DNA of 64,000 bases from Micropterix aruncella (GCA_944548615.1 OX155952.1:26786418-26850417), one strand, 5' to 3'; shown: positions 27,721 to 39,297, counted from the stretch's first letter. Numbers and translations are program-made. Notes: generated by a model not told the origin, from the sequence alone.

Positions 27721-29190
27721 CGTCTTTTTTATTGCATTTTACCTGTGCACATTACTGTTATGCGCGATGGTCTATTTTTTATAAACATTTAATTTTTCAT
27801 TTGATGTTTTGACGCCATTTTTGACATCTTACCTTTTGTGTTTAAATTTTGTTGGGGTTGCAAGAAAAAGAGAGAATTAAAAGTTTGAAATATGGAATAT
27901 TCTATAATCTTGTGGAGTCTAAATAAATTCTTTAATATTCCAGGGAGTTTATAGAAAAATAAATATATAAGTACTTAAACCTGAAACAGTTTTTATATAA
28001 TAAATCTATTTGTTACTTGTTGCATGCTGTCTTCAGTTTTGTTCAGTTCTGGTTTTCAATTTTTTCGGCAACGGCAACGTTTTTAGGTCAATCCCTCGAG
28101 ATTGAGTTGTCAGATTGGCGTAGTTAAGGGAGTTGTTCCCATTAATTAATAATTACAAACATAACATTTTTTCAATGTGTTAGGCCGGCAATTGTTACTC
28201 TCGTTTTAATTATTAAAAAAAACACATTTCGGAACTGAGGTCTCCATGGTTTTTTAGTTTATTTCAGTCGCATTTCCAGGCAGTTTGATATAGCCTATAT
28301 CTGAGAAGCATCTGGAACACTCCAAGTTTCTCATGAGTTTAGCCCGCCGCGCCGGATGAGTACGGCGTTACCTCTAACGGACACCTTTTGACATACGCTA
28401 AGGTTTTAATACTGAGGTTTTCGTTACATAAAGGTGATTATTTTTTCCGAGAAGATCAAAAATTCACTACATCAATGTTATCAACGTGTTATTTTCGTAA
28501 TATAGAAGTATTTTAGCATTGGATCTTATGGTACGTTCAAAGGGATTTTAAAATAGTCGTTACATATGTAGATAAATTCGTTATATGGATTTTCGTTAAA
28601 TCAAGGTTGTACTGAATAAATATATACCTTGTATTTTTTACAATGATTTTGGCCCGGCGACGCGGGCTGTCTTGGAGATGGACAAATATAACGTGTTTAT
28701 ATTACCTTTGTAGAAATCTATTAATTTACTACACGAATTAGTGGTTTTTGTTTGAAGAGATCCTGTCGCTTGGCAAAATATCAATCATTTTTACGTAACC
28801 TTCCTGACGTTTATTTTTTGTGCAAGTATTTCATTTTAGTTTTGTTGCAGTTTCTTTTTGCAACTTAATTTCCACGTTTCATGTTTCATCTTTGCTTTTG
28901 AGTGCCCGGTGGATTATTTTCTTTATCCAGCCCCCAATCTTTCAGACTTTGCGGCCAATCATTTTATCAAACATTGTTCAGATGTGAGGTCCATGTGAGT
29001 TTATTTGTCCAGAACCACTCCTATTAGATGTTTAACAGCACTGGAAGACACTGGAAGTTACTGGAAGTAATAATATTTAATTCTCCATAATGTGGATGGG
29101 TTCAAAAGCCAACCATCCATCACCCGTCTTCTATACAAACGATTTCTAATAGCATTAGGTCGTCTTGATAGCTGTATAATCTAGCAAATC
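27721..29190. other. Intergenic DNA, part 3
   Basis: No gene recognised. GATTGGCGTAGTTAAGGGAG at about 28113-28133 faintly resembles the primer-binding region of an LTR element, without identifiable LTRs. Confidence 0.3.
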
Positions 29191-29193
29191 TTA

Positions 29194-29619
29194 CACTGAG
29201 AAAAATATTGGATTGATTCTTACATTGCCATTTTGTTATTACGATTTTATACAGAATAACGATGTCTCAATCGTAATTTTATTGAATTACAAGAATTTTT
29301 GTTGAAACTCCATTACCCGATTATATGTATCAACATTTTCTGAACGGGTAATACGGAAATAAGAGTATACTGTTGTTTCGACAGGTTTCATGTGTCCGAA
29401 TATAACTGTGCGTATACTACTACATGCTGTCATATTAGAAGAGAGATTCCAAATTCTAAGGTCGCGACGTAATGAAATAACATTGTTTTAACATTACGAC
29501 ACGGCAACAACCGTCAACCCGGCACCGTTACGCGTCATGTTAATTCATACGGATCGACCACAGACCGAGTTACATAAGTAATCCTTTTCGTGTATCACAT
29601 CGTTATATTTTTCTCAGTG
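29194..29619. mobile_element. 426-bp MITE flanked by TA, upstream of gene B
   Basis: Perfect 14-bp terminal inverted repeats CACTGAGAAAAATA and TATTTTTCTCAGTG, each flanked by TA (29192-29193 and 29620-29621). TA duplication and a CA..TG end suggest a Tc1/mariner-type parent. There is no coding capacity. It ends 258 bp before the gene B start codon. Confidence 0.8.
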
Positions 29620-29877
29620 TAATAAGTTTGCCGATCGACCAGATTGCGGAAGATCTCTCGAGTCTACGGCGACTGATTCATCTCTCACTCAAGATAAACA
29701 TTATAGAAACGACGATCAATTGAACCAATTCATGGCACTTCTGTTGGTTTGAAACTCTGATGATATCAAGACGTTTTCAACCGTATTTGACGACTTATTT
29801 ATGATATTTACGAATCAGAAACAGAGAGAGTAAGTTAGGAAACCTAACATCAGCATCTCATCTTGTTTTGTTTTAGA

Positions 29878-32800
29878 ATGAATCGACAAGCTTTGATCCT
29901 GATTTTTATATTCTACCTGTGCGAGAGTTGCTACTCACAAGTACCTTTCTTCGGGCAGTGCCCAGATGTCCAGGCTATGCCGAATTTCGACGCATCAAGG
30001 GTAAGCTCCTTCATTAGTGTACATTTGGCCCGATTGCGTTTCATCGTGAACTAAAATGGTAACTTAGTTCAACCGAACGAGACAGAGCAAATAGCAATAC
30101 ATCAGAACGGAATATGAAATATACTATCGTCGATTTTCCCACACCAAAACTACCCCTGCAAATGTATAGACGCCCGAATCTCTTTGGTAGGTAGTTTTAA
30201 TGCGGAAAATAAACAAACGTTCATTTCACATCCCGCCCTGACATACTGCTGTGCCTTATTCACATGAACTAATTTCCGATTTTAGTTCAAGAAAAACACA
30301 ATCGAGCCCATTATCGTATTATAAGCGCAATGCCCAGCGTTGTCTCAAATGGAACGGCAGCTAGTTTGTTGGTTCATGGGGTCAATGAGTTTTATTTTAT
30401 TTCATTTCATTTTCATTCAAATATTTTTAAAGCGATTCACTAATATTACAACTTTCAATATAGAACATCAAATAAAATATGATATAACTAAATCCACATC
30501 AAGAAGACATTTGATAGAGTGGTTGAATACGATAAAAATACATGTGAATAAGTTAAGCATGCGAAAACGTTAAAAAAATTATGAATAATCTAAATAACCA
30601 CGTGCAATTTTATTTAATACATACCTAAAAGATGAACAATACACAGCCAAAAAAAGTGACAAATAAAAAATCACAAATAAAAAGCTTAAATAATGACTAA
30701 AAATAAAAGTATTTAAAAAGAGTCGTAGGTATAAAATAGTTATAAAATAATTTCAATGTCAGAAATTCATATAAATATTAAATATTAAAAATTAAGTAGG
30801 TATAAGTAAAATAATCAAAAGCGTAACAGTCAATAAATAATCATAAATAGTCATAAAATAACCATAATCAAAATCAAAATGTAATAATAATAATATATAA
30901 TTCAGTTATAAAAATCAGTTATAAAAATTAAAAGGCCAAAAAAAAAAAAAAAACGGTATTACCATCATCTAGCAGCCACTTTTTTATCTCTTTTGCTGGA
31001 AGACTTTCTAAGTGGGTGTCTCTTTTAGGTAAACCGGGAGGATGTCATATATTTTTGACCCAATAAATGAGAAATTTCTTTGTCCAAATGTTGTTCTCAT
31101 AAAATATAGGTATATTCATTACGAAAAGTGTATATTCTTCGCATAAATTAAATACTGGGCATTGTCGTATTTTAATATTGAAAATGCTGGTTTAAATTTT
31201 CAAATACCTGCAGGTGTATGATTCACATATTTCCTATGTTTATTTTTAAAAATATCAAAATCATTAAAGATATTTTTTACAGTATTTGGGAAAATGGTAC
31301 GAAGCTGAAAGATACTTTGCAGTGTTCCAATTGGGGGGAAAATGTGTAACGGCAAATTATTCCGACAAGGGCAGCGGAACTGTCGCAGTTTTAAACAAAC
31401 AGCTGAGCAGTTTGTAAGTATTTTAATATATGATTTGTTTTTTTTTTAATGTATGTACATGCATCCTCTGGAAGTTGATTAGCCATTGAAGTTCTTGTTC
31501 TGTTTCATCTATTTTCAGTAAAATAAGTATCTTCCTTTAGTAGTGTCTAAGCTATTACCATTGATTATCAATAGCATATATTATCAATAATATTTAACAT
31601 TGATTATATAGCGCATTAGATTGCTCAACGTGGTACTACTATTTGGAAACCAGTATTTTACTATGAAACGCAACGTGTAGATGGCAGTCATAGGTCCTAA
31701 AATCTATTATAAGATTCAATAGGGCGACATTCGTGATATACAAGGATATTGATAATAATCAATTTTTATACAAAACAAAAACCGTCTCCAAAAATGTTTA
31801 TAAGTGCAGAAGCCATGTCATGGTGAACCATACAACGGGCTAACATAATTGAATGTGTATACAAAACTTCGCGTCTGTGCTGTTAACCGTTGAGGAGTTC
31901 CCTCATTGGAGGCCAACCCTGGGTGCCGCAGTCCTGGGAGCTAACGGGCCCATGATGAGGTGGCCACGATGACCCATGTGTTCAGGGTCGGTCACACTCA
32001 CGGGTCAACACCCATTCGACGGCCTCCACGCACGGGGTGCGAACCTGGGTAAGACACTGGGTCAACCAGTGGGAATCAAACCTCTGGCGCTCCTGGACGG
32101 TCTGCGCACCGTGCGGCGCAAGCCAGGGGAGTCTGGGAACTGTATTGTTTCCTATAGAGCAGGGGTGGTTGCGTACCTTACGGCGACTGCTCTTGAAATG
32201 ACCATTGGCCATCCGATCCCGGTTCAGAGCCGGGCAAAGGACGCCTTGGTCCGCGATAGATTCGGTGTACTCCGTTTCACCGCTTCGTAAGGAAGAGGAC
32301 CGCGCAAGCGACATCGAACTCGGAACCAATCGAGAGACCGGAGAAATCTGGTCACAATTGGAAGTGAGGGCGCGAGTATCTCGAGCCCGCCGGGTTTATT
32401 CCTGGCTAACTCGCGGTAAGGCGTTGGACTCTCACGGGTTGTGGCGTAGCTAGACGTCGGATTGTTATGTCCTAAGTCTTCTACGCTCACTGCAGGTCGA
32501 TAGAACGACGAATCGTTAAAACGTCCTGTGGTGACGGGTTCGCCCGTTGTAGTTGACATCTCAATATGCCGCAGTCCTGTCTTGGTGAAACATAGAACGG
32601 GCTGTCGTAATTTAATGCATAGGTATACAAAATTTCGTGTCTGTACTGTTGACCGTTGAGGAGTCCCCTCGTCGGGAGCCAACCCTGGGTGCAACAGCCA
32701 TGTCATGGTGAAACTTAGAATGGGCTATTATAACTGAATGCGTATACAAAATTTCGTGTCTGTGCTGTTGACCGTTAAGGAGTCCCATCTACGGGAGGGA

Positions 32801-35800
32801 ATTGATAACCTTCTCCTTTTTCGTCGGGGTTAAAAAGTAAGGTAAGGCACTGTTGATGGGGCTCTAAACACGCCTATAAGGTATAAAATAATAATATAAC
32901 AACAATCGAATTTTTAAATAATAGGTCTTATTATTTTAATATAATTTCCAAAAAGCTGTATTTATTTTATTCGGTATACAGCTTCCAATACGTAATAATA
33001 TTGATTAATACATATTACTCGTATATTCAAATTACCATGCAATCAAAGTCTGGCGGAGGATGTATGTATACATAGATTTTTAGCCATATAGATTTATTGT
33101 CATATTTATTGACTTACGTCACAGATAAATACCTATTTGAAATCATCTTTGTTTTCATAATCATAAAGAAACCATTCTACTAGTTTATTTATGAGTACAT
33201 TCAATAAAAATATATGTATGTTCATCGGAAATAGAATATAAACATAATTAATTCTTTTCAAGTTTGAAGTAATCATTCAAAAAATATTTTTATGCAGAAA
33301 TATTCACTAAACTTCGTTACAACACCACAGATGGTGCATTTCCCCAAGTTAAGTTTTCTTTACTAATAAGTGGACTAGTAGGGCGGTGTCGACTACACCA
33401 GGCTAACCTGTCACCCCAGGCTGGTATAACAATATGTGATCGTTCTTTCAGTCGTGGGATGAGCGTAGAAGACTTATGTAGATACAATACAAATCTACTG
33501 TCTAGCTATGCCAACATGCCCGTCAGAGGCCAACGCCTTACGGCGAGGCACTGGGAAAGGTAACCAGTGGGCAGCCTCGCCCCCTGACCAGCAGTTTTGG
33601 AAGAATATCTCCGTCTGGAATTAACATCCTTAATCAGGATGCCTCCAACCTCCCGACTGGTCAAGGGTCCGAGGTCACTTGCGCAACCGCTACCTGCCGA
33701 ATGATGAGAGGTGATTCAGTTTGAATCTATCGCGGAACGAAGGCATCTTTTGCCCGGCTCTGAATTTAGGATCAGGTAGCATAATGGTAATTTCAAGAGT
33801 GGGTGACGACAGGTCAACCACTCTTGCTGCTTAGGAGTGCTCCACCCGTGCTGCTTAGGAGACAGTAGGATAGGAGACCTATATATCCATTAGTCTCCAG
33901 ACTTCTTCAGAAGAAGAAGAAGACTGAAGAAGTCTGAACTGAAGAATTCTTAACTCGAGACTAGTCAGAGTGCACAACCGATTGGCTTCGCCGAACGGTA
34001 TACAAACCGTCCTGTAGCGCCGGGAGGGGAGTCCACCAGGAGAAACCGATCCACCAGCGACGAGACTTACCCGGGGTAGCCTTACATACGAGAAGGCTTA
34101 TGAATAGGAGCTGAATCGTGAGTTCTGCCGATCCGAGAAAAAAATGAATCTTATGGCCTAAGCTGCACGAAACCACTCGCTACCGAATAAGTGGACGACT
34201 TGTAGGTCATATAAAATCGAAGACTATCGCGGTTGTTTGACATTATAAATAGGATAGAAAACGAATTTACCGCGTGAAATTTGTAGCACCCGACGTTTCG
34301 GTGACGTTACAGCCGCCGTTGTCCAGGGTAGACTGAAGAGCTGTCAATCCGTTGTTTTGCGGGTAGACCGCGTACCGCTTCCGCCACTGCGTAGGTTATA
34401 ACGGTGGTGGGGGGCCGGGCTCGGAGCGCGGGAATTTTGAAAATCCGTCCTGCACACAACACTCACTGTATCCTGTTTTACGTCTTTGCGTTCGGCGTTC
34501 GGCGGCGGAAACATTTTAAGAAGAGGGTTCCACGTAGAAGAGAGTTTGTAACCGTCGTCTCTGTTAAAGTTCGGGGTTCTTCTTATTTCAATGGCTTCCC
34601 GGATCATGCGAGGAAACTTGTAGGTCAGTGTTCGGCGCATTACTTTGTTGAAGAACGATATCATCCTCATCGAGCTACTTTGCGTAATCATTTCGCACAC
34701 CACACAGATAATCTGAGAAGATGTACATACGTAAGGTCACACTGAAAGTTACCGGAATTGGCCGCTTACAATAATATTTTTTTAAAAAACGATAGAAATA
34801 AAATAAAGTTTGTTTTATTGCCTGTGTGCATTACGACGGATTTAAGTCATGTCTACATTTCGTGGAAAATTTCCGCAGTATGATTCCTACGATTTTAAGT
34901 GTAACTTGACAGCTCAGCAAAGCCTCGCTCGGTTTCAAACAGCGATGAAGCACCAAGCGACATTTTGCAGCTGGTTTGCAGAATTCAAAGGCGGTCGCAT
35001 TAACCAGTAGCGAATTTCGTGAAGAGCCCATTTATCGCTGTCAGCATGTGACCTATCATTCGGGCATCCTTAGGCATAGGCGTGAGTTCGGTACAAATAA
35101 TCAAGTAGAATAGAATAATCAACAAACAAATAGAGTTGTCAACTACAATGAGCGAACCCGTCATCTCAGGAAGTTTAAACGATTGTTCGTTTATCTTTCG
35201 TGAAGTGAGCGCAGAAGTGAGTATCTATCTCCCGTGAAGTGAGCGCAGAAGACATGGACAAAACAGTCCACCGTCAAGCTCCGCCGCATGCCCGTAAGAG
35301 ACCAAAGCCTTATCCGCGAGATAACCAGGTATGTTACCCAGCGGGCTTACACTCACGCCCTTACTCCCAATTGCAACCAGATTACTCCAGTCTCTCGATT
35401 GGTTACGAGTTCGAGGTCGATTGCGCGGTCCTCTCCCTTACGAAGCAGTAAAACGGTGTAAACCGAATCTACCACATCATTCTTTGCCAGGCTGTTCACC
35501 CAGGATCGGGTAGCCGATGGTCGTTTCAAGAGCAGTCGCCGTAAGGTCCGCAACCACCCCCGCTCTAGAGGAAACAGTACTGTTTCCAGACTGCCCCGAC
35601 TGTTAGTCAGAGTGCACAATCGATTGGCTTACACCGCACGGTGCGCAGACCGTCCAGGAGCGCGAGAAAGTTGACTCCTAGGGGAAACTAGCCCTAAGGT
35701 CAGAGTCCTGTCCAGGCTCGCACTTCATGCGTGGAGGCCGCCGGATGGGTGTTGACCCGTGAGTGTGACCAACCCTGAACAGAATGGGTCTTCGTGGCCA

Positions 35801-38800
35801 ACTCAGCAAGGGCCCATTAGCTCCCCATTAGGCCCATTAGCTCATACACAAACAGTTAGGTGTGGGAAAGATGTGCTCTCGGTGGATCCCACATATTTTG
35901 ACTGGGCTCAAAAAACGGGAGGCGTAAATTGGTGCAGTGCTATGCTTACCAGATTCAATGAAGAAGCATCGAATTTGGCGTGTAACATAGTAACAGGTAA
36001 CGAAATATGTATTCGCTGCAAGGACACCGAAACCACAGTATACCAGATTGTCTCGGTATAATGTGCCGAAACAAAGCAGCAATCGATCGCTTAGATCTTT
36101 CAAGAAGAGCCGAAACCAACCAAAGCGGCGCGCGTGCGAAGTGCCGCGAAACCGATGATCGCTTCTTTTTTTAAGAAAACTGGCTAACGTGGCATTTTTT
36201 AGGACACGTGGCTATTGTTGCTTTGGAAAATAATCCTACCCTGAGTGTCGACTGGTACACGACCATTTGCTTGCCGGAAGTTATTGACGAACTCCGTAAA
36301 AGCAACCGTAAACGAGGCACCATCTTGCACCAGGACACTGTCAGACAGACAAACGAATTTACAAAGGTGGCAAACATAGAATTCTCGAACCATCCTGCAT
36401 ATATTCCAGACTTGGCACCTTGTGACTTCTTCTCGTTCCCAAAAATTAAGAGCCAATTACCCGGTCGACGATCATCATCGCTAAAAGAGGATGTCGACAA
36501 TATAAAAAAACATTTTTCCGAGGTCACCACGGAGGAGTGAAATAAATGTCATAAAAAATGGGTTTACACGTATAAAAAAATGTATTACTGCACGTTTGTG
36601 TGAAAAAGTGAATTACCGCGAAAACATGTTTCCGAGGTCCCCACGGAGAGTGGTATAAATGTTATGAAAATATGGTTTATACGTATAATATAGTTTAATA
36701 TCTCAAACGGAGATTATTTTGAGAAACAAAGAAATGATTTTCTGCCATTCATTGCAATTTTTACCGACTTCAAAAAAAGAGGAGGTTATCAATTCGGTTG
36801 TATTTTTTTAATGTCAAAACTCCGTCATTTATGAAACGATTTGCAAAATTATCTTTTTATTTAAAAGGATATACTTCCAGATTTGTCCCATTTTTATCAA
36901 AATCCTGTTTTGATTATGGGATGGATAAGGAATTTGGAAACTCCTCAAATAGTATCATATGAAGTTTAATTTACATGTTGGTTTAGTTCCGATGACAATG
37001 CTCTTGTTATGGTAAACATGACCTCATTCTACACCCAGGGTTGGCTCCCGACGAGGGGACTCCTCAACGGTCAACAGCACAGTCACGAAATTTTGTATAC
37101 GCATTCAGTTATAATAGTCCGTTCTACTTTCCATGATACGGCTGCTGCACCCAGGTTTGGCTCCCGACGAGGGGACCCCTCAACGGTCAACAGCACAGAC
37201 ACGAAGTTTTGTATATGAATTGAATTACGTCCGCCCGTTCTAAGTTTCACCAAGACAGGACTGCGGCAACCAGGGTTGCCGCAGTCTTGCACAGACAACG
37301 GTCAACAGCACAGACACGAAATTTTGTATACGCATTCAATTATCATAGCCTGTCTAAATTTCACCGTGGCATGGCTGCTGCAATTATAAATCAATTTGGA
37401 GTTGTTTTTTTTTTGTAAAAATGTTGTGTTTTTTTTAATTCGTTTTGGAAACTTTCAGGCGGCCCTCGTACATTAAGATTTAAGGTCTCCTTGAAATGCT
37501 CTCTTCACAAGACTAAGGCGCCCTGTTTTTTTTACGCTGTCGCACGGAGTTCAAAAAAATACACGCGATTTGGATCAGTCTCATCATCCCCCCTTCCTCC
37601 CCCTGCGTGATCATTCATGAATGAATGAATGAATGAAAATCTGTTTATTGCACAATAAAAATGAGGTACAATGGCAGACTTATTGCTACATTACAATTTC
37701 TTCCAGTCAAACAACATGCTGGTGTGAAAAGAAGAGTAGGCAAAAAATTATAGCTTAAAATTAAATTTTAAATTATAGCATATAATATACATTGTGTGTG
37801 TATCTAAAGTAAAAAGTAAATAAATAAATAAATGTTTGAGTTGGACACCTGGATCTGAAAGATCTTTCGTAATTATCCACTTTGTGGTTGGGTCAGTGGT
37901 CAGCTAGTAGCCCGGTACTGCTTACCAGGCCAAGCAGATCACTGACCTTCAAGTAGTTGGGCAGATCGTATTGTGCACCTTGTCTAATTACTGAAGGAGT
38001 CGTGAGACTATGGATATATACTGTTTTCTAAGCAGCGGGGGTGGATGTTGACCTATGGTTAACCACTCTGGAAATGACCGATTGGCTAGCTGATACTGAA
38101 TTCAGAGCAGGGCAAAAGATGCCAATAGTCCGCGATAGATTCAAACTGATGTTGAAATCCAAATGAAGATTTCCTTCCAAAACCGGTAGTCGGGGGGCGA
38201 GGCTGCCCGCTGGTTGCGTTTCCCGGTGCCTCGCCGTAAGGCGTTGGCCTCAGACGAACATGTTGGCTTAACTAGATGGTAGGTTTGTATTCATCTTTAA
38301 GTCCTCCTCTCACCTCACGGGAGATAGAACGCTCAATATCGTCAAAACTTTCTAAGGTAACGGGTTTGCCCGTTTTAGTTTCTTTTTGCCTGCTTTGCCA
38401 CTGTGATCGTGTTTTGTTGAAATATATACGTCTACTCTACACTATATCATCGTCAGCATGTTTGACAGCCTAAATGGGCCCTTGAAAAATGCAAAGGGGG
38501 CCCGAGATGTCGACGACCTAAGGGCCTCTACATGGGTTGATCCGGCACTGATCAGTTTATATTACAATTTTCATTGTTGTGTTTTTCAGGACTGGCATAC
38601 AATCAACAATAGAAGGAGAAGCAAACTCAGTCAGTAGATCAGATGAGGGTAAACTCTCCGTCAGATTTCCTTCACTTCCGTTCAGTATAGCTGCACCTTA
38701 CTGGATTGTTGACACAGATTATGACACATACGCCGTTATTTGGGTTTGCAACGAGTTTGGACTTTTTAACACGAGTAAGTTTTAAAGAGCTATTTTATTA

Positions 38801-39297
38801 ATTGAGTCATCCTATAAATGCAGTCCATAATTATCTATCATTATTATAATAGAGTGCAATGATCTGTATAGCGGTAGCTAACCACCTTGCTTGCGTGTGA
38901 AAGAAGAGACAATCACCATTCAATTCATCAGCAGCTAAAAAAAGGACATGCCATGCTGAATATCTTTCTCTCATACAAACAATTGAACTTTCTGAATACA
39001 ATCGGAATTACATGCATTTTAATTTTTCTCTGCCTTATTTCGGAATTTTTTGCTTTTCTATCGCCATCTAGAGGGCATTGGCGACACTGCGCAGTAACTC
39101 TAGTTACAGGGCAAATACATAGATGGCGAGATACATGTTTTTTATTTTTAATTACAGGAAACGCTTGGATTTTGACACGATCCCGAAAGCCTTCTGTTGA
39201 AACTCTGGAACGGGCATATGCAGCTATCGACAAAAACGGAATCAGCAGGGCTTACTTTATCAGAACCGATCAAAGAAATTGTCCTGAAACGTACTAA
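29878..39297 (+). CDS. Secreted apolipoprotein D-type lipocalin (gene B), paralogue of gene A
   Basis: Four exons are predicted: 29878-30000, 31283-31413, 38590-38774 and 39158-39297, giving 192 aa with GT-AG introns of 1282, 7176 and 383 nt. The signal peptide covers about residues 1-20 (LILIFIFYL core, cleavage before Q21). GKW is at 44-46, TDY at 127-129, and the Arg of the third conserved region is near 165-177. Cys28, 62, 138 and 188 are the ApoD-type disulphide set. NYS at 66-68 is a possible N-glycosylation site. The protein stops four residues after the last cysteine, which is normal lipocalin length, so it lacks the tail of gene A. Exon 3 is 185 nt in both genes and both later introns interrupt homologous codons in the same phase, supporting tandem duplication. 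The first intron lies nine codons later than in gene A. Intron 2 is filled with R2 repeats, a mariner pseudogene and a Penelope-like end. Confidence 0.87.
30026..30309. mobile_element. MITE copy 2 with ATT target duplication, in gene B intron 1
   Basis: Same family as 9064-9363. The left end is GGCCCGATTGCGTTTC, the right end ACACAATCGAGCCC, with ATT at 30023-30025 and 30310-30312. It lies 25 bp after the 5' splice site of intron 1. Confidence 0.7.
30310..31260. other. A-rich remainder of gene B intron 1
   Basis: Runs of AAATAAAAA, a poly-A stretch near 30942-30958 and no motif. It may hold the tail of a dead retroelement. Confidence 0.35.
31806..31930 (-). repeat. 116-128 bp unit, single inverted copy
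   Basis: Reverse complement of the unit seen at 3394: TGTATACAAAACTTCG, GTGCTGTTAACCGTTGAGG and GCCAACCCTGGGTGC. It directly precedes R2 copy 2. Confidence 0.7.
31931..32480 (+). repeat. R2 repeat, copy 2 (long)
   Basis: It shows TGTTCAGGGTCGGTCACACT, CGGTCTGCGCACCGTGCGGC, CCTATAGAGCAGGGGTGG, GATAGATTCGGTGTACTCCG and CAATCGAGAGACCGGAG. It lies in gene B intron 2, with the 116-bp unit on both sides. Confidence 0.75.
32566..32795 (-). repeat. 116-128 bp unit, two inverted copies
   Basis: Two tandem units in minus orientation (TGCTGTTGACCGTTAAGGAG and GAGCCAACCCTGGGTGCA). They end at GGGAATTGATAACC, the inverted form of the motif at 36760. Confidence 0.75.
32837..33380. other. AT-rich part of gene B intron 2
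   Basis: No recognisable element or gene in this stretch. Confidence 0.4.
33380..34180 (-). repeat. R2 repeat, copy 3 (divergent subfamily)
   Basis: Inverted relative to copy 1, with AACATGCCCGTCAGAGGCC, CCTCCCGACTGGTCAAGG, GAATCTATCGCGGAACG and GTGCACAACCGATTGGCTTC. It is closer to copies 5 and 7 than to copies 1, 2 and 6. Confidence 0.6.
34205..34760 (-). mobile_element. Penelope-like element 3' end, copy 2
   Basis: One palindrome arm (34205-34335, with GAATTTACCGCGTGAAATTT) is followed by a minus-strand coding end at about 34344-34703. The residues REAIEIRRTPNFNRDDGYKL are the hallmark C-terminal segment of Penelope-like elements, preceded by a conserved region with TYKFPRMI. The frame runs 119 codons and is cut off at its 5' side, so reverse transcriptase and nuclease domains are missing. 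It is homologous to 6790-7225. It lies inside gene B intron 2 in opposite orientation to the gene. Confidence 0.65.
35110..35840 (-). repeat. R2 repeat, copy 4 (long)
   Basis: Inverted. It shows ATGCCCGTAAGAGACCAAAG, TTGCGCGGTCCTCTCCCTTA, CACAATCGATTGGCTTACAC, GGATGGGTGTTGACCCGTGA and AAGGGCCCATTAGCTCCC. It is one of the two longest copies and useful for a consensus. Confidence 0.75.
35850..36545 (+). pseudogene. mariner transposase pseudogene in gene B intron 2
   Basis: The C-terminal half contains WYTTICLPEVIDELRK, ILHQDTVRQ (second catalytic Asp) and PDLAPCDFFSFPKIKSQLPG (third catalytic Asp), the D34D mariner core. The preceding part has VTGNEI where active elements have VTGDE, so the first catalytic Asp is Asn. 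A stop at 36059-36061 and a frameshift separate the two parts. A degenerate internal duplication of the 3' flank follows at 36600-36670. TIRs were not identified. Confidence 0.85.
36760..37010 (+). repeat. Dispersed repeat beginning ACCGACTTCAAAAAAAGAGG
   Basis: The start is ACCGACTTCAAAAAAAGAGG followed by AGGTTATCAATTCGGTTG, an often-seen lepidopteran repeat end. An inverted trace is at 32797-32836. It has no coding content. Confidence 0.5.
37027..37385 (+). repeat. Tandem array of the 116-bp unit
   Basis: Three units with a period of about 116 bp, measured between the CACCCAGG motifs near 37032 and 37148. The third unit has lost part of its front. Same orientation as 3394-3785. Confidence 0.8.
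37870..37975 (-). mobile_element. 3' fragment of the 16730-17590 non-LTR family
   Basis: GGTTGGGTCAGTGGTCAGCT, AGTAGCCCGGTACTGCTTAC and GATCACTGACCTTCAAG match the 3' end at 16733-16810. The coding part is absent. Confidence 0.6.
37976..38400 (+). repeat. R2 repeat, copy 5
   Basis: It shows AGCAGCGGGGGTGGATGTTG, GGCAAAAGATGCC, CCGCGATAGATTC and GGCGAGGCTGCCCGCTGG. It lies about 200 bp before gene B exon 3. Confidence 0.65.
39061..39129. repeat. Short inverted-repeat element near the gene B exon 4 splice site
   Basis: TCGCCATCTA at 39061-39070 and its perfect reverse complement TAGATGGCGA at 39120-39129. It ends 28 nt before exon 4. The same CCATCTAG motif recurs at about 39436 and 39554, and inverted in gene A intron 3. 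Confidence 0.6.

Noticed and set aside
32224..32706. 160-codon minus-strand frame as a host gene
   Set aside because: It lies across R2 copy 2 and the 116-bp units; its halves translate repeat sequence found in many places.
33890..33960. AGAAGAAGAAGACTGAAGAAG stretch as a CRISPR-like or satellite repeat
   Set aside because: Short imperfect simple repeat inside an R2 copy; no spacer structure, and CRISPR is not expected in this genome type.
34404..34745. 113-codon + strand frame
   Set aside because: Antisense to the Penelope-like C-terminus, which carries the recognisable motif.
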